Part shown: positions 46,600 to 57,351 of the stretch, one piece after another
Numbering within the stretch: position 1 is the first letter of the stretch
How the letters are laid out: every line of letters begins with the position of its first letter
NCBI RefSeq assembly: GCF_032854445.1
Contig: NC_088297.1
Span: forward strand, 27,397,915-27,461,914
From: Liolophura sinensis
Taxonomy: Eukaryota; Mollusca; Polyplacophora; Chitonida; Chitonidae
Direction: 5' to 3'
DNA length: 64,000 bases
The notes under the pieces: model-generated
Database searches by the model: none
The model's input: only the letters and a program-made list of their open reading frames with translations
What the model was told of the DNA's origin: nothing
Translations under genes and position numbers: made by a program

Positions 46600-47082
46600 C
46601 TGTGGTAAGACTCCCACCACGTGCGTTGGAAACTGCGTTAATTATCAGTAATCAGGGATACCAAACTCGCTCCCCAATACCGTAATGACACTTACTGGAA
46701 GTACTTAATGTTGGACAGGGCATATTGCAAACATATAAGCCTGTATAACGGAATTTCACGTAAAAATGTGCCACAGGAGTCAAGTACCAACCAGGCAACA
46801 CACAACGTTGAAACATCGTGTGAGTGTAAAATTTCTCTTTCTTTTGTTCACCAACCTTACGGTATGAGCTGCTAGATATAGAAAAGAAAAACAAACATAA
46901 CATTGAGCTGAATACTTTTATTAATGATCCAGAATGATGCCTGAAACATAAACCACGTAAACAATTAGCGTAACCGATCGGGTTGATAAACATATGTGGC
47001 GTAACCGAATGATCGGTTAGGCGAGGCGGAAATGACGTAACCAATTTCTGGGTTTCGCCGGCAGGCCAAATTTCGCTGCCTG
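46040..47082. mobile_element. Non-autonomous TIR element (MITE-like), 1,043 bp
   Basis: Left end CAGACAGCGAAATTTGGC, right end GCCAAATTTCGCTGCCTG, flanked by CATATC on both sides (46,034-46,039 and 47,083-47,088). Subterminal sequence repeats GGTTACG/CGTAACC and GATCGGTTAGG motifs. An internal (AT)n tract is present; no transposase. The superfamily is not clear; a 6-bp duplication would fit Polinton-like or some hAT elements. Confidence 0.82.
46546..46598. repeat. (AT)n microsatellite
   Basis: About 50 bp of alternating TA, inside the MITE-like element. Confidence 0.97.
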
Positions 47083-47283
47083 CATATCTGTGCATTTATC
47101 ACCATTACTGGCCTCTGATTACAGATGTTTAGGAAACCACATCTGTACTAATAGAGCCAGACATTTTGACACCTGCTTTGACCTGTCTTTTCAAAGTCTA
47201 ATTAGCTGTTCAGTGCAACCATTTATCATTTATTTTCAATATCATGTATTTATCATTTACACGTATGGGTTCTGTTAGGTTCC

Positions 47284-47695
47284 TCATAGCAAGTACTGCA
47301 AGTTTCTGTTGAAGATATTAGTATGTTTCGGTATATCCTTTCGTATTTCAGTATGTTGGTATGTTTCGGTATATCCTTTCGTATTTCAGATTTTTGATAG
47401 AAAAGATAGACTTGCTCCCCATAGCAAGTACTGCAAGTTTCTGTTGAAGATATTAGTATGTTTCGGTATATCCTTTCGTATTTCAGATTTTTGATAGAAA
47501 AGATAGACTTGCTCCCCATAGCAAGTACTGCAAGTTTCTGTTGAAGATATTAGTATGTTTCGGTATATCCTTTCGTATTTCAGATTTTTGATAGAAAAGA
47601 TAGACTTGCTCCCCATAGCAAGTACTGCAAGTTTCTGTTGAAGATATTAGTATGTTTCAGTATATCCTTTCGTATTTCAGATTTTTGATAGAAAA
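47284..47695. repeat. ~98-bp tandem repeat, about 4 copies
   Basis: Units contain CATAGCAAGTACTGCAAGTT, AGTATGTTTCGGTATATCC and GATTTTTGATAGAAAAGATA. The first unit is shortened and partly duplicated. The last unit runs into AATAAA and an A-tract. Confidence 0.9.
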
Positions 47696-47696
47696 G

Positions 47697-47726
47697 AATA
47701 AAACATTGAAAAAAAAAAAAAAAGAA
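47697..47726 (+). terminator. AATAAA followed by a 15-A tract
   Basis: AATAAAACATTG is followed by 15 A, then GAAATC. It could be the polyadenylation region of the Nanos-Myc transcript, or the end of an inserted cDNA-like repeat, since a genomic A-run right after AATAAA is typical of retroposition. Confidence 0.45.
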
Positions 47727-48420
47727 ATCTTTAATATAACCTGGTAGTTGTTTTCTCCTTCATGGTCATTTGGTTGTCTTGTATATATGTGTTAAGATTA
47801 GTTGATAAAGAATAATTGGATTTAACCGTTTAAGAAATGGCTGTTACATATCTTGCTTAAATATGTGGATGTTGGTGAAAATACAGATGCTGAAAATATG
47901 TGCGAAATACCATCACATTGATCTCCTCCAAGTTTCTTATAAGCTTCGAGATTTTCTGATCCAAGAGTAGACAACTGGGTCGTCAGTGGACCCTTGAGTT
48001 CATTCCAGCCTATTATCCAACCTTTTGACGTAGCCGGTCAGCCAGCCTGACAAACCACATACTACAGTACACAAGGCAATGCCCTACTCTGCTCTGTTCT
48101 ACTCAGTGTTGACGCGAACGGAGACAGAGCGCGGACTCAACGACACCCCAGACTCGGCTCCTCAAAACGACAAGTTCGCAACGCTAGCTATATTACTGGG
48201 GTTTTTGATCGAGAGTGCACTTTTGGCGGGGTGTTACTAAAAACCATTTCTTTTATGGCCATATAAGCTCTATTTGTGCTTCGACCGAGATTTATACTTC
48301 TGATCTGGAAATTCACAGAATTGTGCTGGGCTGAAATTTGCACTTTCTTATCGTACCTTTCTGGGACCGATTCTCCGCCTTACTGTACCGGGTGCTTTAT
48401 CTGCTTAACAATTCGGGGAA
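47727..48420. other. Spacer between the cargo region and the integrase
   Basis: No exon or repeat recognised. No copy of the outer TIR was found here, so I see no sign of a separate Polinton end between the cargo and the integrase. Confidence 0.45.
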
Positions 48421-49130
48421 TCAGCTTCCGGCCATAGTAAGATTTTCGATTTTCTGACAAAGTAAAATAAACAAATTTCGGTCTAGCAATTGTTCCCCGT
48501 TCAAATCCTCCAGTGTGTACACAGCAGGCTGTCGAGGGTGGGAACGAACAATGCGGAACATTTCCGTGCTCCAATTCGGGAGGTATGATTTTTCGAATTT
48601 CCCTTTCACTTTACTGATACGCACGAGATCACCGGCCCGATAACGGTGGACCGAGCGTTTGGTTGTGGGTGAACCGTACAAGACTTGCCGGACTTCCTTC
48701 TGGTTCTGGGGGGTGACGTCGATAGGGGCTCGTCGTATGCTTCGGTGGTAGGCTTGATTGTAACCGCGGACCAGCGCCGGTGAGGCGTCCAGGTATCGCC
48801 GAGTGTTGTTGTAAGACCTGTTTGTCTGCGGTTGAATCACCTGCGAGACTATCTTACGTTGTCGGGTGGACACGTGACTGGCTTTTGGGGAAACAAGTGT
48901 TAAATATATGCTGGACAAAGAACGCAAATGCTCTGGTGGGTTTTCACACGTGCCACAGCCTGAGAATTTATTATGTTAGACAGAGGTAATCAGTATAAAA
49001 GTAGGAGTATCTGTAAATATGTTCCTTTCCCTTCCTTCCTTCCTTCCGAGTTTGGATAGTGTTCCCGCTGAGGGGCTCACAAGGAGAAGCAGCCTAGAGG
49101 GTAACGTCTGGCAGTCAAGACGGTACAGCA

Positions 49131-49214
49131 CCTGGGTGAAATGTATGAATGAAGACTGGCTGTGATCTTGGCAAAACACGTCTTGACTGCTCGGCTGTCT
49201 TGGAGGGAATGGGG
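49131..49214. repeat. 84-bp direct repeat, left copy, within the insertion
   Basis: Runs from CCTGGGTGAAATGTATGAAT to TTGGAGGGAATGGGG and is essentially identical to 50,965-51,048. The two copies bound a 1.75-kb AT-rich stretch, possibly a nested insertion or a recombined terminal repeat. Confidence 0.92.
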
Positions 49215-50964
49215 AGAGCTACTAGAGCTTTCAAGTATTAATGAGTAAATAATTTAGAACTTAGCTTTTAAAGACTTATTAGAAGTGCCATATGATCATA
49301 ACAGGTAAGTTAAACAAGTTAAGGTGTTGGACATGATTATTAACCCAATTATATAAGACATGTTACATGTGTGTCCACATGTATACACAGCGACCTGTAC
49401 ACATACATGTAGGTCAAGGTAGGTTGAAGTTGAGAGGTCCGCCTGACAGTCAGACCATAATGCATGTAACGTTTAAGCATGGCATCTAGAAACCAAGTGA
49501 CATCATGCTAACAATGATTGCAATATAGTCAATACTAGAGAGGCCAAGGGTCACAGGGTTACCGGTATCCTGTTTAAGAGAGGCATCTAAACATAATGTC
49601 GAGTACGTTGCCAGGCTAATAAGGGGCCAGGCTCGCATTAGAAATTTAGATGACTCAGTGTATCCACATGATGGGTACAAATGCATTTTATGATGCCAGG
49701 TCATATCTCATATATATAGACATACTGGTCTATGCCAGCTGACCTTCACCTCCAACCAAAACATAACATTCGTAAGTTACTCTTTTGATCATTTAACATG
49801 CAGGTTACAAATCAATAGTGTAGACTACTGTATGCAATAATAATCTGAGTGGTACATTTTTATGCTAGGGGCTGTATACATATTGTACAACCCAGAACGG
49901 TTACCGCATGAGGAACAATGATACGGGTCACGCAGGGTATTTTGATAATATCTATAAACTAAATACAATATTACCACGCGATAGCCTAAATGCTATTAAC
50001 TGTATATACAAAGTTAATATCTATATATATGTATCTATCAACAATAATAACAAATGCTTACTGACTGGCCATAGAGAACATGTACACTGGACTCAAAATG
50101 TCAAAGTCCAAAAGCATGATAAATTCCAGTATATGTGCATCTGCAGTGATATGTAATTTCGGAGGACTGTGTTGTGTTAAGACAATCCCAGGCATAACTA
50201 AATACAAAAACTCAGAACAGTTACAAGTGGTTGCTGTTGTACTGAGTTTTCATTTGGCTTGTGTACTGCTGGTGCAGCCATCTTGTTTAGCCACTTGATA
50301 AAGGCTGGGCTGATAGGATGAGATTAACCAGCAGGGGTCATCAGGGGCAATAGATGCCAAGAAGAAATTAATCCCTTCCAGATGTGCTGCCACCTTGCTT
50401 ACATACACTGGGATAATACACATGTCTGTAGCTACTGGAGGCTGGCATGGTCAGCTCTAACAAAGGAATTAGGCTTGACCATGTGTTAACCAGTGTAAGA
50501 GGCACTATCTGCTTTGGAAGTTTGGAGATCAAGTTAAGTTTAGGCAAAAGCTAGTAATTGATACATATAATCCTTAAATTCCAGATTAATTTAAGTAAAC
50601 AGTGGTCACTTTTTAAAACTAGTGAACTTAAGTGGGTTAATGGTTCCAATGTGGGGGTTTATCCCAAACTAACACAGCTAACCAAATATTTTCACTGTAA
50701 ACAAGTTGATGGGAGAAGCAGTTATCCCACCTGTTTCTTAGTGTAAATTCCTGAAATCTATTCAGCCAATCCTTTTAGAATGTGTGTATCTCTTTGCAGA
50801 GATCACACTAACTTGTGAATGGCTAACCAAAGTAATAACTTAAATTACTCAAAAAGATGTGCATAATATATCCTATATGGCACAGTCAGATAATTGCATA
50901 TGTGACAACAATTACATATATCAATTTATGGAAGTGTTCTGAGACCACAAGGGTTAAATTCTTA
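49215..50964. other. AT-rich stretch between the two 84-bp repeats
   Basis: No ORF with recognisable motifs. The longest open frames (72-82 codons) look random. Confidence 0.45.
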
Positions 50965-51048
50965 CCTGGGTGAAATGTATGAATGAAGACTGGCTGTGAT
51001 CTTGGCAAAACACGTCTTGACTGCTCGGCTGTCTTGGAGGGAATGGGG
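50965..51048. repeat. 84-bp direct repeat, right copy
   Basis: Second copy of the repeat at 49,131-49,214, same orientation, near-perfect match. Confidence 0.92.
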
Positions 51049-51689
51049 CTAAAACAAAGGGCCGCATGGCAAGGCTGGGGTGTGGAGGTCATGTGACCTC
51101 CCACTCCCTCTCAGGCCATGGGCACTCCCCCACAAGCATAAGGCTTGGTTACTGATGTGACTAGCTTACTGGTGAACACCCAGGGCAGATCTGGCCTGGA
51201 GATTTGGGCAGATCTGACCTGGGGGTTTACATTGTGAGCGGTGAAATATTTGTACATGCGACCTTTCAAAGTGCGGTTGAACCGTTCTACCACGGAGGCT
51301 TTGGTTTCGTTAAACGTGTGAAAGAAAAACACCCCGTTGTCCTTTAAAAAGGCTTGAAACGGTCTGTTCAGAAACTCTTTCCCCTCGTCCGTTTGCAGGT
51401 AGAACGGTCGGCGACCCGTCTTGAAAATCTGTTGAAACGCCTCGATCAAACGAGCCCCGGTTTTGGCCCGGAGTGGCATCACCCAGGCATACTTGGAGAG
51501 GACATCGATGCAGGTCAGTAGGTAACGGTTGTTGTCATTCTCTTTGGCGAACGCTGTCATGTCGACCGGGTCCGCCTGCCACTGACTGTCAATATCCCCA
51601 ACCACCACTCGGTACGCGGGTAATGGCGGCGTGCAGGTCGGTGGAGTGTGTACGTGTCCTGTTGAGCCAGCCAAGCCGACACACGGGTT

Positions 51690-51760
51690 CGACCCACGGT
51701 CAGGCATTGCCTTGGAAGAATTGCAGGGGTTCCTCGACAGGTATAGAACGACAGGGAAGG
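51690..51760 (+). pseudogene. Short fragment of the polymerase gene's N-terminal region
   Basis: GCATTGCCTTGGAAGAATTG and CTCGACAGGTATA match the polymerase leader at 31,757-31,797 and 52,228-52,266, but lie upstream of the zinc-ribbon ORF. The fragment abuts the truncated integrase at CCCACGGTC, a string also present in the polymerase gene, so the junction looks like a microhomology-mediated rearrangement. Confidence 0.75.
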
Positions 51761-51768
51761 AAGACAAC

Positions 51769-52047
51769 ATGTCAAAGAGTCTCAATATGTGCCGGTGGCT
51801 TCTCATCGGCTCTACAGAGCTCTGTGGTAAGAGTTGTCTGCGGGAGTACTACGGCTTCCACCTATACCGTCTGCGGAAGGGTCCTGGCACCCAGCCATGT
51901 ATTGGCTGTGGTCGGGGCGTTAAAAACCGATTTCAGCTTTGGGGGGCCTGCGGATATAATAATGTCCAGACGCGTGAAATGCAGCAGAGGCACAAGGCTT
52001 TCTTGGACGAGTTCAAACAGCTGGCGGCTATCGAAATTTCATATTAG
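51769..52047 (+). CDS. Polinton-associated zinc-ribbon ORF, copy 2
   Basis: The 92-residue product is clearly homologous to 24,646-24,924. It has CIGC, but the second pair reads WGAC instead of CGDC, so one metal-binding Cys is lost. The C-terminus (RHKAFLDEFKQLAAIEI) is kept. It lies ~100 bp before the polymerase start in the same direction. Its stop and the following TATTAGAG show the uninterrupted target of the hAT-1 insertion in copy 1. Function unknown. Confidence 0.6.
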   Translation: MSKSLNMCRWLLIGSTELCGKSCLREYYGFHLYRLRKGPGTQPCIGCGRGVKNRFQLWGACGYNNVQTREMQQRHKAFLDEFKQLAAIEISY

Positions 52048-52145
52048 AGAGACACCACCACAAGGCATGTGATGATATTGCACAACGACGAATACAAACG
52101 GCTATCGAAATTTCATATTGGATAGGCACCGCCACTAGGCATACA

Positions 52146-55100
52146 ATGAAGCATCATCAAAAAACGCAAGCACTACGGGAGGAGTTTGAGACGCTCCTAG
52201 GTGTGCGGCCCAAGTACCCACGGTCCCGCATTGCCTTGGAAGAACTGCAGGGGATCCTCTACAGGTATAAAACGGCTGTGGCTGAGTTGAAGCGGCTGCA
52301 AGACAGCAAGAACTCCCGAAGTAACGAGGAGTTGAAGTAAGACGTCAAGAACCCCCTCAGTAACGAGGAGTTCAAGCAAGACGTCAAGAACCTCCTCAGT
52401 AACGAGGAGTTGGATGAATTGCTAGGTGAAAAGAAATTAGAATTCATTAACACCGGCCGGGCTATAAGGAATCTCCTCCGGGCCTGGCAGATGGGCGTAC
52501 CCGAAGGCATTTGGACGGACCCAGTAGCCTTCTTAGAAGAAATTCGAGCTATTATTCGCCAGAAGCTAGAAGAAGAGATCCTAGCACTCAACAGGGTTCA
52601 ATTCCAACTAGGCCTCAGGGTTCAGTTGCGAAAGGACAACGCCGATGGCAATGAAGAGTTTACCAGCCCAGTACTTCACAACAAACAGGAGGCCCTCTTA
52701 GAGGCCGGTGACATTGACGGGGCTCTAGAAAAGGCCTTCCTCACCATCCAGGAGGTGCTAGAAACATGGACACAGCGAGGGTCAGGGTGGATTGTCAATA
52801 GCGTGCAAACACTCTGGCTTGACATTGCAAGGTATCAGCCACTGAGCCACAAAGACGACGACTGCCTCCGATGGGCACTCCGGTCTGCCTTATTTCCAGC
52901 CGCCGGGCACCCTCAGAGACCAACAAAGTACCCCACCAATGATGGTCTTGACTTTGGGGGGATCGACACCCCCACGCCCATCTCTCAGATCCCTAAAGTG
53001 GAGGAAAAGAACGACCTCGCCATCAACGTGTTCGGGTGGGACAAGGGCGTGATCGTGCACAGCCTCAGCAAGAAGCCCGGCGACATGCCGCGAATCAATC
53101 TGCTGCTGATTGGGAAGGCAGGCAATTTCTATTATACGTGGATAAAAGACCTCAACCGTCTCCTGTTCCAAGAGAGTAAGGCACACCATTGCAAACACTT
53201 CTGCGAGCGCTGCCTACACGGTTACACAAGGGAGGATCTTCTCAAGGCGCATAAGCCGGAATGCTGAGGGATTGGCCAGACGGCGGTGAGGGTGGAAATC
53301 CCCCAGGAGGGGGAAAATAAGTTCACCTTTCAGAACCACCACAAATAGCTACCGGCTCCGTTCATCATATATGCCGACTTATATACGAGGCTCTGAACAG
53401 AAAGGTTGAAGGCCCGCCGCCGTCACCTACAGAGAGCAGCACTCAAAAGACTCAGCACCACGAGCCCTGCAGTTACTGCTATGTTGTGGTGCGTTGCGAC
53501 GGCCGCACAAAACGCCCCGTGGAATACAGAGGCCCTAACGCGACGGAACACTTCCTCAGAGCTCTCCAACAGGAGGAGCGGGAAATCAAAAATGTTCTAG
53601 CCAACCCTATAGCCATGAATATGACTCCCCAGGACTGGCAGACCCACAACAACGCCGCAACCTGCCACGTGTGTGAGAAGCCTCTAGGCGCCGATTCTGT
53701 GCGCGATCACTGCCATATCACCGGCAAGTACAGAGGCGCGGCCCATAACGCATGCAACCTAAGGTTGCGGCTGGGTCCCAAGACAGCCATACCAGTAGTC
53801 TTCCACAACCTACGGGGCTACGACGGGCACCTCCTGATGCAAGCCATAAGTAAGGCGGAGGGCCGCATCTCCTGCATCCCCAACAACACGGAAAAGTACA
53901 TCTCCTTCTCGCTGGGGCAGCTCCGCTTCATCGACAGCGTTCTTGCCGACTTCCCTTGACAATCTGGTAGAGGCCAACAAACCTGAGGCTTTCCGGTATG
54001 AACCCGCCGAAGAAAAACGAAAGCTACTCATGCGCAAGGGTGTCTACCCCTGTGAGTATATGGACTCCTGGGAGCGCTTCGACGAGTCAAGCCTCCCACC
54101 CAAAGAGGGTTTCTACAGTAAGCTCAAAGTCAGAGGCATTAGCGATGAGGACTACATCCACGCTCAACAGGTAGGTAGGTATTGACTACACCAATCTGGG
54201 AGACTACACAGACCTTTACTGCCGCAAAGACGTGCTCCTGTTGGCCGATGTGTTTGAGGCCTTCCGGAAGACTTGTTTACGGCAGTATGGATTGGACCCT
54301 GCACACTACTTTACGAGCCCAGGTCTCTTGTTGGATGCGCTGTTCGGGGTAGAGCTGGAGCTGTTGACAGACTACGACCAACATCTCTTCGTTGACAAGG
54401 GGTTGCGCGGAGGTATCTCCATGGTAAGTAAGCGATACGCCAAAGCCAATAATCCGCAGGTGGAGGGATACAACCCAGAAAGTCCAAACAGCTACATCCA
54501 ATACCTAGACGCCAATAATGTATATGGCTGGGCTATAAGTCAGTTCCTTCCAACGGGCGTCTTCCAGTGGGTAGATGACGCGCGGCGTCTCGGCGAAACG
54601 ATTGCTACCCACCCTCACGACAGTCCTTCCGGTTACATCCTCGAGGTCGACCTAGAGTATCCGGCCGGCCTACATAACGCACATAACAGTTACCCATTAG
54701 CCCCGGAGCGTCTGGTGGTCCAGAAGGAGTGGATGTCAGACTATCAGCACGGCCTTCTCGGTAGGTCTACCGAGGTCGAAAAGCTGGTCCCCAACCTCCG
54801 CAACAAGGAACGGTACGTCCTGCACTACCGGAACCTACAGCTGTATCTATCTCTGGGAATACGCCTGACCAAGGTTCACCGGGCCCTGAGATTCGCCCAG
54901 AGCCCTTGGATGGAACCTTATATCAGGATGAACACCGAGCTCCGAAAAACGGCCGCGAGTAAATTCGAGAACCTGTACAAGCTAATGAACAACTCGGTCT
55001 TCGGAAAAACCATGGAGAACCTTCGAAAGCGGGTGGGCGTCAAGCTGGTACGCTCTGGAGAAGACGATAAGATCCGGCGCTTGATAGCCAGCCCGAGCTT

Positions 55101-55536
55101 CGCACGGGCGAACATATTTGATGATGACCTCGCAGCGATTCAGATGCTCACGACCCGTCTAGTCCTAAACCGACCTATCTACGTGGGCATGAGCATTCTA
55201 GATCTCTCCAAGCACCTGATGTACGACTTCTACTACAACCACATGAAGGCCCAGTACGGAGAGCGATGCCAGCTCCTCTACACTTACACGGATAGTCTGC
55301 TACTCGAGATTCAGACTGAGGATGTTTATAGGGATATAGCTGAGAATGCAAACCTGTACGACACCTCAGATTACCCACAAGACCACCCCCTGCACAGCGT
55401 AGCAAATATGAAGGTCTTGGGGAAAATGAAGGACGACTGCGTGGGGCGGCAGATCACCGAATACATTGGTCTGCGCCCCAAGATGTGCTCCATTCTGGAT
55501 GTGCAGCATTGCGTCCATAATCACATAGAGATATAG
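52146..55536 (+). pseudogene. Protein-primed DNA polymerase B of the outer Polinton, decayed and 3'-truncated
   Basis: Same family as copy 1 and about 95% identical. Open blocks: 52,146-52,340 (stopped by TAA at 52,338), 52,410-53,267, 53,486-53,959, 53,943-54,185 and 54,232-55,536. Visible parts are the coiled-coil leader, a C2H2-like finger (HFCERCLHGYTREDL, then H and C), a DHCHITGKYRG HNH-like segment, exonuclease/thumb regions, NSVFGK and palm motif C. That motif reads Y-T-Y-T-D-S (55,279-55,296), with the first catalytic Asp changed to Tyr. The gene is cut at 55,490, where it joins a duplicate of the capsid gene's 3' end, so roughly the last 100 codons seen in copy 1 are missing. Confidence 0.87.
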
Positions 55537-55639
55537 TCTGCCCACAGATAATCGCGCAGTGGGCGTCATCAATAAAACGCGTTAACGAATCAACCATTCT
55601 GGATGTGCAGCATTGCGTCCATAATCACATAGAGATATA
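55490..55639. repeat. 46-bp direct duplication at the polymerase/capsid junction
   Basis: CCATTCTGGATGTGCAGCAT through TCACATAGAGATATA occurs at 55,490-55,535 and 55,594-55,639. The second copy belongs to the capsid-like gene (minus strand); the first is joined to the truncated polymerase at CATTCTGGA, which both partners share. Confidence 0.9.
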
Positions 55640-56772
55640 CGTTCAACACGCCGGGATCTTCTCTTTCTTTTGTCACCTGTATCATAATCTCTTCTCTGGC
55701 GTTCTGAACGCGCCTCCCACTGCCATGCAGCTCGTCATCGTCGCTTGGCCGAAGGTCAAGCCAGAAGGCGTGCTTGTGGGTCAAGAACTCTTTATGGGAG
55801 ACATCTGCCAGGCCTAAGTCTTTTACGACCCTGGCCACGTCAGGGTCCCGCTTCTTATGGGGTGAGCTGGCGAAGAACCTCTGGACCTCGCCCCATTGCT
55901 GGTACGCCCGCATGCCCTGGCTGTACAGCTGATTGGGGATCCCTTCTATTGTGACTTCTACTTTGGTGATCTTCGGGTTGTAGAAGGATTCCGACCTCCT
56001 CCCCCACGGGGTTCTTTTAGCCTCGAACAGCATGAGGATGCCCTTCATTGCTCTCTCGAGTGTTCAGGTTTATGTTCCAGAGAGTATCAGACTTGTCCTT
56101 AACAAACTTTCGGTGGCGGAGGACGCAATCATACAGAACAGAGACGCCCCCTGCAAACTGGGTGCGGATCTGTCTAGCGAGCTCCTCATCGGTGACCATA
56201 TCGAACTCCAGGCTGATGTTGTCGATGGTGTAAGTCGTGGTAGAATGGCATGTGGCCATCTAGAAGCTCAATGTCTAGCGGGATGTGGAACCGGCTGCCA
56301 AAGGCACGAGCGATGGCTTTTTCTCCAGCATTGTCGTCACTTGCGTCCTCCGCTCCGACTCGAAGTTTAAGCATGTTTTCGCTGCCGATGCCTTGGTAGG
56401 CCGCATTCCTCCGTTCGTTTTTGGTCAGCCATAAGTCGTCGTAGCAATGAAACACATCAGAGTCGTCGATGGACATTACCTCATTCCCGCTTATTCTGAT
56501 CGTGGTTTTCTTGACTACTGCGCGTCCGAGATTCCCGACCACTGTGGCGTTCGGGTCGGATGAATTGATCGTGATCGAGAAGGCCAAGCGCACGGTGCCG
56601 GGCACAATGACGTCATTTGGGCCGAGGTTGGGGAAGCGGACCAAGAGTTGTTGATTCTTGTCGATCGTACTCGGGTTGTTGGTGACGACTAAGGACTGCC
56701 GTACACCTTGTACCCCCCGAGGCTTACGGAGTGTTCTGAAGGGGTTTAGCTTGCGTCCGTATGCATCCATTG
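55590..56772 (-). pseudogene. Capsid-like gene of the outer Polinton, two frameshifts
   Basis: Three minus-strand frames in order: 56,797-56,186, 56,259-56,017 and 56,048-55,590. The first encodes MDAYGRKLNPFRTLRKPRG, a beta-rich region (VPGTVRLAFSITINSSD, TTIRISGNEVMSID) and GSRFHIPLDIELLDGHMPF. The rest has ISLEFDMVTDEELARQI, SFYNPKITKVEVTIEGIPN and YSQGMRAYQQW. Beta-rich composition, size (~400 residues) and place next to the polymerase fit a double-jelly-roll major capsid protein of Polinton/adintovirus type, but I infer this from style, not from a certain motif. The two frame changes near 56,240 and 56,040 make it inactive. Confidence 0.6.
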
Positions 56773-56814
56773 TGTGTACTGAAGGTATACCTTGCAATGT
56801 TCAATACGAGGATT

Positions 56815-57351
56815 ATGGCAGACTTTGACGTTGATGATCCGTTCGAAGCCCAAGAGGACTACGCCAAAGACGACGTCGTCGAACAGACCTCTCTCTTTAC
56901 AGGTGATGTTGTTCCCAAGGCACCAATATTGGGTACGATCTACGAAGCTCAAAAACCAAGGTTGGTCCAGAACGCCGTGATGTCTTATTACAAAATCATG
57001 GCGAAGGATTCTTGGTATCCCGACTTCCCCCCACTCCGTTTTAGCGAAGAAAATAAGTTTATACTTGTCAATGGGCGTCTGCGACTCGTGAATTACCCAG
57101 AACTGGAACTCACCAACGAAAAGAATGGCGAACCACTAGCCCTCACAACAATCGCCCGGAGAGGAGGAGGGAGAAGGACTGTTACGAGTGTGGATGGGCT
57201 GGGCTTTGTAGACTGGAATGGAGAAAGCAGAGTAAAAAACAGAAAACAGCCATCGTTGCATCCAGCAGCAGTTGCAGCTCTGGAGACAGCGAGTTTAGAA
57301 CTCGGTGCCGCGGCTGAAGGATTTAAACCAAGCAGCGAAAAAGGTCGCTGA
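56815..57351 (+). CDS. Polinton-specific protein, unknown function, divergent from the capsid gene
   Basis: The 178-residue product begins MADFDVDDPFEAQEDYAKDD. It has an acidic N-terminus, then a conserved-looking middle (VQNAVMSYYKIMAKDSWYPD, FILVNGRLRLVNYPELEL). It is divergent from the capsid gene, ~40 bp away, so the two may share a promoter. Its 3' end overlaps the next ORF in another frame, and the two may be one gene with a frameshift near 57,300. The short hydrophilic C-terminus after 57,300 then would be out of frame. Confidence 0.55.
   Translation: MADFDVDDPFEAQEDYAKDDVVEQTSLFTGDVVPKAPILGTIYEAQKPRLVQNAVMSYYKIMAKDSWYPDFPPLRFSEENKFILVNGRLRLVNYPELELTNEKNGEPLALTTIARRGGGRRTVTSVDGLGFVDWNGESRVKNRKQPSLHPAAVAALETASLELGAAAEGFKPSSEKGR

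Larger units (their letters stand above)
48810..51231. mobile_element. 2.4-kb insertion in the integrase, TGTAA...TTACA ends, TTGT duplication
   Basis: Begins TGTAAGACC and ends GGGGGTTTACA, with TTGT on both sides (48,806-48,809 and 51,232-51,235). The integrase frame reads straight through when it is removed. TG...CA ends with a short duplication recall LTR retrotransposons, but the two ends are not long direct repeats and no gag or pol frame was found. A TATA-like CAGTATAAAAG lies at about 48,992. An 84-bp direct repeat occurs inside. Class undetermined. Confidence 0.75.
48421..51640 (-). pseudogene. Polinton retroviral-type integrase, split by an insertion and truncated at the N-terminus
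   Basis: Catalytic core on the minus strand from about 51,640 to 51,236. The three acidic residues are visible: Asp in QWQADPVDM, Asp in LQTDEGKEF and Glu in SVVERFNRTLKGRM. The C-terminal part (48,805-48,421) has RGYNQAYHRSI and an SH3/chromodomain-like barrel region (YRAGDLVRISKVKGKFEKSY, PVYTLEDLNGEQL). A 2.4-kb insertion flanked by TTGT separates the two parts. Upstream of the core the frame runs into a fragment of the polymerase gene's N-terminus in antisense, so the zinc-binding N-terminal domain is gone. It would join element ends to host DNA; inactive here. Confidence 0.85.

Noticed and set aside
47697-47726. Nanos-Myc locus as a processed retrocopy ending in the A-tract
   Set aside because: The adjoining RNA-binding gene keeps nine introns, and the A-tract follows a tandem repeat 2.3 kb downstream; a link is not shown.
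48810-51231. Standard LTR retrotransposon in the integrase
   Set aside because: The ends read TG...CA but are not long direct repeats of each other, and no gag/pol frame is present.
56761-56814. Longer start (196 codons) for the ORF at 56,815
   Set aside because: The extra N-terminal residues overlap the start of the divergent capsid-like gene and look unlike protein; the ATG at 56,815 is followed by a typical acidic N-terminus.
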